Positions 1 to 5,597 of a DNA stretch of 6,325 nucleotides are shown piece after piece. The stretch's first letter is position 1. Every line of letters starts with the position of its first letter. The notes under the pieces were generated by a model. The model worked only from the letters and a program-made list of their open reading frames with translations. It had not been told where the DNA came from and made no database searches. Origin of the DNA: Nocardioidaceae bacterium (GTDB taxonomy: Bacteria > Actinomycetota > Actinomycetes > Propionibacteriales > Nocardioidaceae); the NCBI GenBank assembly GCA_020438665.1, contig JAGQUE010000038.1, positions 1 through 6,325 of the forward strand, written 5' to 3'. The translations under genes were made by a program, and so were the position numbers.

Positions 1-737
1 GCCTCTTCGGGGCGTTCGCCGGTGGGATGGTGTCGTTCCTGTCCCCGTGCGTGCTGCCGGTGGTCCCGGCCTATGTCTCGGTCGTCACCGGGCTGAGCGC
101 GACCGCCGTCCTCGAAGGGGGCCGCTCCCATCTGCGCCAGACGCTGACGACCTCACTCGGGTTCGTGGCCGGGTTCAGTGCCGTCTTCATCGCGCTCGGC
201 CTCTCGGTGACGGCGCTCGGCGGCACCCTGCTCAGCAACCGCGACCTGCTCACCCGCGTCAGCGGGCTGGTGGTCCTCGCCATGGCGCTGTTCCTGCTGG
301 CCTCGCTGGTGCTCAAGGCGCCGTGGCTCTATCAGGAGAAGCGGTGGCACCCCTCGCTCGGGCGCTATGGCCGCTTCGCCGCGCCCGTCGCCGGGGTGGC
401 GTTCGGCTTCGGGTGGACGCCCTGCATCGGGCCCGTGCTCACCAGCGTGCTCGCCATCGCCGCCAGCAGCGGCGAGCTGGCGCGGGGCGCGGCGATGCTG
501 GTGGCCTACTCGCTGGGCCTGGCCGTGCCGTTCCTCGGCGCCGCGCTCGCCCTGGACCGGTTCACCGGCGCCTTCGGGGTGGTCAAGCGCCACTTCGTCG
601 CGATCACCGTCACCTCGTCGCTCGTGCTCGCCGGCTTCGGCATCCTGCTCGCCCTCAACCGCATGTCCCTGGTCACCACGTGGACCCAGTCAGCCCTCTC
701 CGCGATCGGCCTCGGCGGCCTGCTCGGGCTCGGCTGA
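1..737 (+). CDS. ccdA: CcdA-family cytochrome c biogenesis / thiol-disulfide electron carrier (5' partial)
   Basis: A polytopic inner-membrane protein that passes electrons from cytoplasmic thioredoxin to extracytoplasmic CxxC proteins (established for CcdA/DsbD). The reading frame is already open at base 3 and 244 residues are visible. They begin in the conserved first-helix region (FGAFAGG, then SPCVLP), so only a short N-terminal piece lies upstream of the window; the internal ATG at 27 is not the true start. The two family cysteines are visible: Cys16 of the visible part (in SPCVLP) and Cys141 (WTPCIGP, codon 423-425), each with the typical flanking prolines. Around six hydrophobic segments are present, fitting the usual 230-260 aa. 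The stop is TGA 735-737. The next gene, 57 bases downstream on the same strand, encodes a membrane-anchored thioredoxin, the expected redox partner. Family assignment is very secure; the exact acceptor pathway (cytochrome c maturation or general disulfide reduction) is inference. Confidence 0.95.
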   Translation, partial: LFGAFAGGMVSFLSPCVLPVVPAYVSVVTGLSATAVLEGGRSHLRQTLTTSLGFVAGFSAVFIALGLSVTALGGTLLSNRDLLTRVSGLVVLAMALFLLASLVLKAPWLYQEKRWHPSLGRYGRFAAPVAGVAFGFGWTPCIGPVLTSVLAIAASSGELARGAAMLVAYSLGLAVPFLGAALALDRFTGAFGVVKRHFVAITVTSSLVLAGFGILLALNRMSLVTTWTQSALSAIGLGGLLGLG

Positions 738-780
738 CGCATCCGGACCGACCAACGCCCCGCCGTCACCGCACCACCAC

Positions 781-787
781 AGAAAGG
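781..787 (+). promoter_or_regulatory. Ribosome binding site of the thioredoxin-rhodanese gene
   Basis: AGAAAGG lies 7 nt before the GTG at 795 and fixes that start. The 57-base gap after the ccdA stop shows no obvious promoter or terminator, which supports co-transcription. Confidence 0.7.
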
Positions 788-794
788 TCCCACC

Positions 795-1784
795 GTGTCG
801 ACGAAACAACAGCTCCGCGACCAGCAGCGCGAGGCCCGCAGGGCCGCCCTGGAGGCCGCCCAGGCCAAGGCCCAGCGGGTCCGCCAGCTGCAGGTCATCG
901 GCGTCGTCGTCGCCGTGCTCGCGATCTTCGGCGTCGTGGCGGTGTTCGCTCTCAAGGGCGGCGGGGACACGACGGACGCCAACGGCACGGCCTTCTCCGC
1001 GGACCGGGAGGCTTTCCATCTGCCCGGCCTGCTCGACGCCAACCCGGTCGCGCTCGCCGACCACGCCGGCACGCCGGTGGTCGTGAACTTCTTCGCGTCG
1101 TGGTGTGTCTATTGCAACGAGGAGCTGCCCGGCTTCGTCCAGGTCGCCCAGGCGGCTGACGGGCAGGTCGACTTCATCGGCGTCGACACCTCCGACCCGG
1201 GCGACGGTGCGGCGATGGCGCGACGGTTCGCGCTCGCCGACGCCGGGTTCGCGCTCGCCAAGGACATCGGTGCCGACCCGGCCTCCGACCTGTGGCGCAC
1301 CTTCGGTGGTCAGGGACTGCCCGTGACCGCCTTCTATGACGCCAACGGCAAGCTCGTCGACTTCTCCGGCGGCATGCTGACCCAGGACGAGCTCCAGCAG
1401 CGGCTGTCGACCAACTTCGGCATCGACGTCACCGCCCCCGACGCCGCCGAGCTCGGCTCGCCGGTCATCCCGCTCATCCCACAGGGCGCCATGGAGCTGC
1501 TCGGCACCCACGCCGGCGACCCGACGTTCGTCGCGATCGACCTCCGCCCGGCCGACGCCTATGGCGCGCAGACGATCCCCGGCGCCATCAACCTCCCGGC
1601 CGGCGATGGCTTCGCCGCGTCGTACGCCTCACTGGACAAGGCGAGCAGCTATTTCCTCTTCGACCAGGACGGCAGCGACGCCGAGGCCGCCGCTGGCGAG
1701 ATGTTCGACGCCGGGTTCAAGCACGTCTACGTCATCCAGGGCGGCTTCGACGCCTGGACCGCGGGCGGCTTCCAGACGACCTGA
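795..1784 (+). CDS. Membrane-anchored thioredoxin (TlpA/ResA-like) fused to a cysteine-less rhodanese domain
   Basis: A 329-aa protein starting at GTG behind a good ribosome binding site. Residues 1-31 form a charged Gln/Arg/Ala-rich cytoplasmic helix. Residues 33-53 are one membrane anchor, so the rest should face outward. Residues about 75-205 are a thioredoxin fold: the active site is ASWCVYC (Cys104, Cys107) and the probable cis-proline is Pro176 in GLPVTAF. Residues about 225-329 match a rhodanese-like domain: VAIDLRPADAY, then IPGAINLP, then VIQGGFDAW near the end. Where active rhodaneses carry the catalytic Cys loop, this protein has LFDQDGSDA with Asp290 at the Cys position. The whole protein has only the two CxxC cysteines, so the rhodanese part cannot be a sulfurtransferase and is probably structural or binding. 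By family precedent the thioredoxin part reduces extracytoplasmic disulfides, for example apocytochrome c, with electrons from CcdA. The domain calls are firm; the client is unknown. Confidence 0.9.
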   Translation: MSTKQQLRDQQREARRAALEAAQAKAQRVRQLQVIGVVVAVLAIFGVVAVFALKGGGDTTDANGTAFSADREAFHLPGLLDANPVALADHAGTPVVVNFFASWCVYCNEELPGFVQVAQAADGQVDFIGVDTSDPGDGAAMARRFALADAGFALAKDIGADPASDLWRTFGGQGLPVTAFYDANGKLVDFSGGMLTQDELQQRLSTNFGIDVTAPDAAELGSPVIPLIPQGAMELLGTHAGDPTFVAIDLRPADAYGAQTIPGAINLPAGDGFAASYASLDKASSYFLFDQDGSDAEAAAGEMFDAGFKHVYVIQGGFDAWTAGGFQTT

Positions 1785-1810
1785 GGCCGACCCGGCGCAG
1801 GCGACCTCAG
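1781..1810. terminator. Possible weak bidirectional terminator between convergent genes
   Basis: CTGAGG (1781-1786) and CCTCAG (1805-1810) form a perfect 6-bp inverted repeat around an 18-base loop, with two further G:C pairs possible inside. The arms contain the TGA stop of the thioredoxin gene and the stop of the opposite-strand aminotransferase. There is no U-tract, so intrinsic termination is doubtful; position and symmetry are the only support. Confidence 0.3.
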
Positions 1811-3228
1811 CCGCGCAGCGCCTTGGCGAGCTCGGTGAAGTCGTGGACGAGCAGGTCCATGTCCTCGTCGGTGTGGGCGAGCGAGACCAGCCACTGCTCG
1901 TCGAGGCCGGGCGGGGTGAGGATGTTGCGGTTGACGCCCCACAGCCAGGACAGCTCGGCCATCGTGAAGTCGGTGGCCTTGTAGTCGCGATAGTTGCGCA
2001 CCGGCCGCGGCGACCAGGTCACGCAGCCCTTCACGCCGAACGAGACGGTGTGGGCAGGCAGCTCGTACTCGGCGATGACGGCGTCGAGCTTGTCGAGGGC
2101 GCGGTTGTTGATCGCCTCGACGCGGTCGAGCTCGGCGGGCGTGCAGATCTCGTCGACCGCCTTGGCGGCCGCCATCACGAGCGGGTTGCCGTTGTAGGTG
2201 CCGAAGTGGGCCATCCGGCCGTCGACGACGACCTCCATGACCTCGCGTTTGCCGCCGAACGCCGCCAGCGGCAGGCCGCCGCCGATGCTCTTGGCGAGCG
2301 TGATCAGGTCGGGCTGGACGCCGAGGCGCTGGGCCGCACCCGCATAGCCGGCGGTCAGGCCCGTCTTGACCTCGTCGAACAGGAGGACGACCCCGTGGCG
2401 GTCGCACAGCTCGCGGACGCCGGCGAGGTAGCCCGCGTCGGGCAGCACGATCGAGAGGTTCTCCACCACGGGCTCGATGACCATGACGGCAACCTCGGAG
2501 CCGTGCTCGGCGAGCACCTTCTCGAGCTGGCCGAGGTCGTTGTAGGCGACCACGTGGACGGTGCCGGCCTCGACGTCGAAGGGCACCTCGCCGATCGGGG
2601 CGTCGGCGGGGCCGATGTTCTCCAGCGCGGGCTTCACCGACACCTGGAGCGCGTCATAGCCGCCGTGATAGCCGCCCTCGATCTTCACCACGGCCTTGCG
2701 GCCGGTATAGGCACGGGCCGCGCGGATGGCATACATCAGCGACTCGGTGCCGGAGTTGGTGAAGCGCAGCATGTCGAGGCCGAAGCGGTCGCGGAACCGC
2801 TCGCTCATCTCGGTCGCCTGCGGCGACGGGGTGACGAAGAGCGTGCCGGTCTCGGTGAGCGCGCGCTGGACGTGGTCGACGACGACCGGGTTGAGGTGGC
2901 CGACCAGCATCGCGCCGAAGCCCATCGACATGTCGAGCAGCCGGCGGCCGTCCATGTCGGTCAGCCAGGCGCCCTTGGCGGACTCGATGGTGATCGGGTA
3001 GGGGTCCCAGTGCTGGAACGACGACGTCACGCCGAGCGGCAGCGTCTGGCTGGCGCGCTCGTTGTGGGATGCCGACCCCGCGGTCTCGGCGGTGAACCGC
3101 TCCCACTCGGCCGCGAGCAGGCGCTTGGCCAGCTCGTTGTCGACCGGGGTGGACGTGGCCGGGACGGTACGCCGGGTAGCCGGGTCGTGGGCCGGCCAGT
3201 CGGCCTGGCCTCCGCCGAGGTTGCTCAT
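1807..3228 (-). CDS. Class-III PLP aminotransferase, glutamate-1-semialdehyde aminomutase-like
   Basis: A 473-aa fold-type I, class-III PLP enzyme. Visible marks: NSGTES (158-163), the phosphate-binding loop; YHGGYD (187-192); LLFDEVKTG with Asp285 that contacts the PLP ring nitrogen; ITLAKSIGGG with Lys313 as the Schiff-base lysine; GTYNGNP (343-349). The C terminus (SLAHTDEDMD) resembles glutamate-1-semialdehyde aminomutase (HemL), as does the GGLPLAAFGG stretch. About 45 extra N-terminal residues and GTYNGNP in the late loop differ from classical HemL (about 426 aa in E. coli). Heme synthesis is therefore possible but not assigned; a transaminase for another amino acid or amine is equally plausible. 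The start is ATG 3228-3226, 5 nt after GGGGG. The frame opens further back to a TTG at 3312, but that stretch uses many A/T-ending codons foreign to the gene, so it is judged untranslated. An in-frame GTG at 3240 is a lesser alternative. It is convergent with the thiol operon and divergent from the gene at 3380. Confidence 0.9.
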   Translation of the reverse strand: MSNLGGGQADWPAHDPATRRTVPATSTPVDNELAKRLLAAEWERFTAETAGSASHNERASQTLPLGVTSSFQHWDPYPITIESAKGAWLTDMDGRRLLDMSMGFGAMLVGHLNPVVVDHVQRALTETGTLFVTPSPQATEMSERFRDRFGLDMLRFTNSGTESLMYAIRAARAYTGRKAVVKIEGGYHGGYDALQVSVKPALENIGPADAPIGEVPFDVEAGTVHVVAYNDLGQLEKVLAEHGSEVAVMVIEPVVENLSIVLPDAGYLAGVRELCDRHGVVLLFDEVKTGLTAGYAGAAQRLGVQPDLITLAKSIGGGLPLAAFGGKREVMEVVVDGRMAHFGTYNGNPLVMAAAKAVDEICTPAELDRVEAINNRALDKLDAVIAEYELPAHTVSFGVKGCVTWSPRPVRNYRDYKATDFTMAELSWLWGVNRNILTPPGLDEQWLVSLAHTDEDMDLLVHDFTELAKALRG

Positions 3229-3233
3229 ATGTG

Positions 3234-3238
3234 CCCCC
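3234..3238 (-). promoter_or_regulatory. Shine-Dalgarno-like G run of the aminotransferase gene
   Basis: Read on the minus strand, GTGGGGG ends 5 nt before the ATG at 3228. It is a weak but acceptable ribosome binding site and supports this start over the upstream TTG at 3312. Confidence 0.45.
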
Positions 3239-3243
3239 ACTGC

Positions 3244-3272
3244 ATCGCTGATCGGGATTTCGTCGCAGTCAA
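3244..3272 (-). promoter_or_regulatory. Tentative promoter of the aminotransferase gene
   Basis: On the minus strand TTGACT (3272-3267) is a near-consensus -35 hexamer. The hexamer 17 bases on, AGCGAT (3249-3244), is a poor -10. If used, transcription would begin only a few bases before the Shine-Dalgarno, which agrees with the ATG at 3228 and leaves the TTG at 3312 untranscribed. Confidence 0.25.
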
Positions 3273-3328
3273 CCCTGTTGGCCACGCATCGCGCAACTGC
3301 CTGACGCTCCAACCGCCGGTTTCGTCGG

Positions 3329-3342
3329 TCGCCGGCCGGCGA
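3329..3342. repeat. 14-bp perfect palindrome in the divergent intergenic region
   Basis: TCGCCGGCCGGCGA is self-complementary over all 14 bases and lies 25 bp upstream of the TAGATT box of the rightward gene. It could be an operator, but palindromes of this length arise by chance in GC-rich DNA; another of equal length lies inside a coding region at 5347-5360. Apart from this palindrome and the listed promoter and start signals, 3229-3379 shows nothing recognisable. Confidence 0.25.
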
Positions 3343-3367
3343 AGGCGGGTCCGCTGGCGGCCGTCGC

Positions 3368-3373
3368 TAGATT
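3368..3373 (+). promoter_or_regulatory. Probable -10 element of a leaderless promoter
   Basis: TAGATT matches the actinobacterial TANNNT -10 pattern and ends 6 bases before the GTG at 3380. That spacing puts the expected transcription start on or next to the start codon. No Shine-Dalgarno precedes the GTG, as expected of a leaderless mRNA. The TAG inside the box is also an in-frame stop, so translation cannot begin further upstream. No clear -35 is visible. Confidence 0.55.
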
Positions 3374-3379
3374 GGCGGG

Positions 3380-5464
3380 GTGCTCGGGACCGGGGCGAGA
3401 ACGGCGGACCGCCTGGTCGACGGGGCGGTGCTGCTGCTCGCCACCTGGACGCCGGTCTATCACCTCTGTCTGGTGCTGGCCCTCCCCGTGCCGGTCGCCC
3501 TGGCCCTCGAGGTCGGGGTCCTCGGGCTGCTGGTCGCCGGGTCGCTGGTCGCCGGGTCGTTGGTCGCCGGGCTGCTGGGCACCGGGTCGCTGGTCGCCGG
3601 GTCGCTGGGCGCCGGGTCGCCGCGGCGCCGTAGGACGACGCCGGCCGACGACGGCGACCCCGCCGATGTCGTCACCGGGGCCCCGCCACGGGCCGACCCC
3701 GGACCGGTGCGCCGACCACCGACGCGGCTGCTGGTCACCGGCACTGCCGCGGCGGCCGCCGTCGCGGCGCTCGGCATGGCGGTGAGCGCCCCGTGGCCGC
3801 TGGTCTGGGTGCCCTGGCTCGTGGCTGCGGTGCTCGGGACCTGGCCGGCCCTGCGCCGCCTCGCCCCCGCCGACAGGTGGGGCGGCGACGACCGAGGTCC
3901 GACCCCCTCAGCGAAGGCCCGGCGCGCCGAGCCGTGGCTCGTCTGGGGCTGGGTGGTCGTGCTCACCGCGATGTCGGTGTCGATCCGGCGCTCCAACCCC
4001 GACGACCTCTTCTATCTCAACGTCTCCCAGTGGGTCGCCACCCACGGCGACTTCCCGACGCGGGACACGCTCTTCTCCGACCTGGTCTATCCGATGGCCA
4101 ACTGGCCGCCGACGGCGTCCTATGACGCCCTCGTCGGGACCGTCGCCCGGCTCCTCCACCTGCCGGCGGCCACCGTCGCCTATCAGCTCGTCCTCCCCCT
4201 CGCCACAGCCCTGTCGGTGCTCGCGCTGTGGCGGCTGCTCCGCACCTGGCGGACGCCGTACGTCGCCGTGGCGCTCAGCGCCGCCGTCGTCTTCCTGCTC
4301 ATGGACGGCACCGTCTCCTATGGCACCCCCGGCAACCTCTGGCTCACCCGGCTGTGGCAGGGCAAGGTGATCTTGCTGTGCGTCGTGGTGCCGGTGCTGC
4401 TGGCCACCGCCGCGCGCTACGCCGCCCGCCCGTCACGACGCGGCCTGGCCTGGCTGGCGGCGGGCGGCTCGGCCGCCGTCGGCCTGACCACGACGTCGCT
4501 GTTCGTGGTGCCTGTGATCGCTGTCGCCGGGATGCTGCCGCTGGTCAGGACGGCCCCGCGCAAGGCGGCTGCCGGCTTCGTCGCTCTCGCGGGCTATCCG
4601 ATCGCCGGCGCCCTGGTCACGCTGGCCACGGGCGGTCGCTCGGCCGACGACTTCGGTGAGCGCCGGCTCTATCGCTTCGACGCCGAGTGGATCGGCCACC
4701 TGGTCATGCTCACGGGCGTCGTCGCCGTGGTCGGCGTGCTGGCCGTCCTGCTCGGCGCCCTGCTGGTCCCGCACGCCCAGGCGCGGGTGACCACGGGCGC
4801 GCTGGCGGTGGCCTTCGGGCTCGTGCTCGTCCCTGGGGTGACCGAGCTCGGCTTCCGTGCCGTCGGCCTCGGGCCGACGCTGTGGCGACTCTCCTTCGGG
4901 CTGACGATCGGCGCGCTCGTGGGGGTGGCGGCGGCGCGGCTCTGGCAGGCACTGCTGACCCACTCCTCCCCGCGACGGGCGACGGTCGCGGGTGCGGTCG
5001 TGGCGACCCTCCTGGTCGGCTTCGGCCACCCGATCTGGTCGCGGGCCACGAGCAGCTCGTGGCAGCCGCCGCTGCACTGGCAGCGGTCCGACGCCTCCCG
5101 GGACGCGGCCGAGGCGGCGGTGCTCGAGGCCGGCCCCGGGGGGCTGGTGCTGGCGCCGGACGACCTCGCGATCACCATCGTGATCAGCCAGACCGAGGTC
5201 CGGACGGTCGCGCCGCGGGACTATTACATGGCCTATCTGCGCAACGACCCGAGTTTCCACTACGACGACCGGCTGACGCTCGTCCGCATGGTCAACGGGT
5301 CCGGCCCCTGGACCGAGCCCACGGCCGACAGCGCGCTGCGGCTGCTCGACGTCGACGTCGCGTGCGTCTCGACCCTCAACCAGACAGCGTTCTTCGTCCT
5401 GCAACGTTCTGGTTACCGGGAGTTCTACCGCTCCGACCACTATCAGTGCCTGAGCCGGGACTGA
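3380..5464 (+). CDS. Large polytopic membrane protein, possibly GT-C glycosyltransferase-like
   Basis: A 694-aa protein not assigned to a named family. Hydrophobic segments fall near residues 13-36, 37-66, 118-137, 140-157, 186-203, 262-283, 293-308, 329-345, 355-388, 397-417, 436-462, 471-487, 505-522 and 533-549. Residues 550-694 are a soluble, probably extracytoplasmic tail. Residues 81-117 are an Arg/Pro/Asp-rich linker. Just after the helix at 186-203 comes NPDDLFYLN (Asp208, Asp209, Tyr212) and then a polar loop to about 245 (THGDFPTRDT, NWPPTASYD). An acidic pair after a helix, many helices and a soluble C-terminal domain recall GT-C glycosyltransferases that use lipid-linked sugars, but this is architectural inference only. 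The GTG start is leaderless by position; an in-frame GTG at 3428 is a weaker alternative. Residues 50-79 are encoded by a 15-bp tandem repeat. A second membrane protein follows at 5598. Confidence 0.85.
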   Translation: MLGTGARTADRLVDGAVLLLATWTPVYHLCLVLALPVPVALALEVGVLGLLVAGSLVAGSLVAGLLGTGSLVAGSLGAGSPRRRRTTPADDGDPADVVTGAPPRADPGPVRRPPTRLLVTGTAAAAAVAALGMAVSAPWPLVWVPWLVAAVLGTWPALRRLAPADRWGGDDRGPTPSAKARRAEPWLVWGWVVVLTAMSVSIRRSNPDDLFYLNVSQWVATHGDFPTRDTLFSDLVYPMANWPPTASYDALVGTVARLLHLPAATVAYQLVLPLATALSVLALWRLLRTWRTPYVAVALSAAVVFLLMDGTVSYGTPGNLWLTRLWQGKVILLCVVVPVLLATAARYAARPSRRGLAWLAAGGSAAVGLTTTSLFVVPVIAVAGMLPLVRTAPRKAAAGFVALAGYPIAGALVTLATGGRSADDFGERRLYRFDAEWIGHLVMLTGVVAVVGVLAVLLGALLVPHAQARVTTGALAVAFGLVLVPGVTELGFRAVGLGPTLWRLSFGLTIGALVGVAAARLWQALLTHSSPRRATVAGAVVATLLVGFGHPIWSRATSSSWQPPLHWQRSDASRDAAEAAVLEAGPGGLVLAPDDLAITIVISQTEVRTVAPRDYYMAYLRNDPSFHYDDRLTLVRMVNGSGPWTEPTADSALRLLDVDVACVSTLNQTAFFVLQRSGYREFYRSDHYQCLSRD
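3527..3616 (+). repeat. In-frame 15-bp tandem repeat, six units
   Basis: Six head-to-tail 15-base units at 3527, 3542, 3557, 3572, 3587 and 3602, with consensus TCG CTG GTC GCC GGG (Ser-Leu-Val-Ala-Gly). Units 2 and 5 are identical; the others differ at one to three codons. They encode LLVAG, SLVAG, SLVAG, LLGTG, SLVAG and SLGAG in a hydrophobic N-terminal stretch of the 694-aa protein. The unit length is a multiple of three, so a gain or loss of units would keep the frame. Confidence 0.9.
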
Positions 5465-5479
5465 TGGAACGGCTCACTC

Positions 5480-5495
5480 ATGGGTACACCCCCAT
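5480..5495. repeat. Small inverted repeat after the 694-aa gene
   Basis: ATGGG (5480-5484) pairs with CCCAT (5491-5495) across a 6-base loop, 16 bases past the stop codon and directly before AAGGAG. No U-tract follows. The stem is too short for a convincing terminator; it might affect access to the following ribosome binding site. Confidence 0.2.
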
Positions 5496-5496
5496 C

Positions 5497-5502
5497 AAGG
5501 AG
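5497..5502 (+). promoter_or_regulatory. Strong Shine-Dalgarno sequence in the intercistronic region
   Basis: AAGGAG is the best Shine-Dalgarno match noticed in the window and stands 7 nt before a GTG (5510-5512). That GTG opens only a 16-codon frame, so the site either drives a leader peptide or is fortuitous. Confidence 0.4.
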
Positions 5503-5509
5503 CCTCATC

Positions 5510-5560
5510 GTGCCGCAACGCCCTGGACAGCCGGGCCCCGTGCGCGGCATCGTCGGATGA
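5510..5560 (+). CDS. Possible 16-aa leader peptide
   Basis: GTG 5510 to TGA 5558-5560 encodes MPQRPGQPGPVRGIVG, preceded by AAGGAG at ideal spacing. Its stop overlaps an ATG (ATGA, 5557-5560) whose 14-codon frame ends at TGA 5599-5601, overlapping the GTG at 5598 of the next membrane protein. This could be a translational relay, but such short frames are common by chance. No amino-acid run typical of an attenuator is present. Confidence 0.2.
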   Translation: MPQRPGQPGPVRGIVG

Positions 5561-5597
5561 CCACACAGAGGCGTGAGTGCCAACCTCGGGGGAGCTT

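Noticed and set aside
3229..3312. N-terminal extension of the aminotransferase from a TTG at 3312
   Set aside because: The stretch uses GTT, GCA, CGA, AGG, GAA, GAT and CAT codons unlike the gene body, the start would be TTG, and a possible -35 lies inside it. The ATG at 3228 with a G-rich ribosome binding site is better.
3229..3380. A + strand start at ATG 3229 (within CATATG) giving a CxxC peptide, MCPHC...
   Set aside because: The frame continues into the 1561-3633 shadow frame, has atypical codons and no ribosome binding site. The overlapping ATGs come from the palindromic CATATG.
1561..3633. A 690-codon open frame on the + strand across the aminotransferase gene
   Set aside because: It is the antisense shadow of a clear PLP enzyme on the minus strand. 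Its protein is low-complexity, rich in Arg, Gly, Val and Asp, with no domain signature; long open antisense frames are expected at this GC content.
5347..5360. 14-bp palindrome CGACGTCGACGTCG
   Set aside because: It lies within codons for Leu-Asp-Val-Asp-Val of the 694-aa protein and follows from GAC/GTC codon alternation; no regulatory role is suggested.
5466..5487. GGAAC plus GGGTAC resembling alternative sigma-factor elements
   Set aside because: The spacer is too short for a SigR-type promoter, and no GTTT -35 precedes GGGTAC at the distance needed for a SigF/SigB-type promoter.
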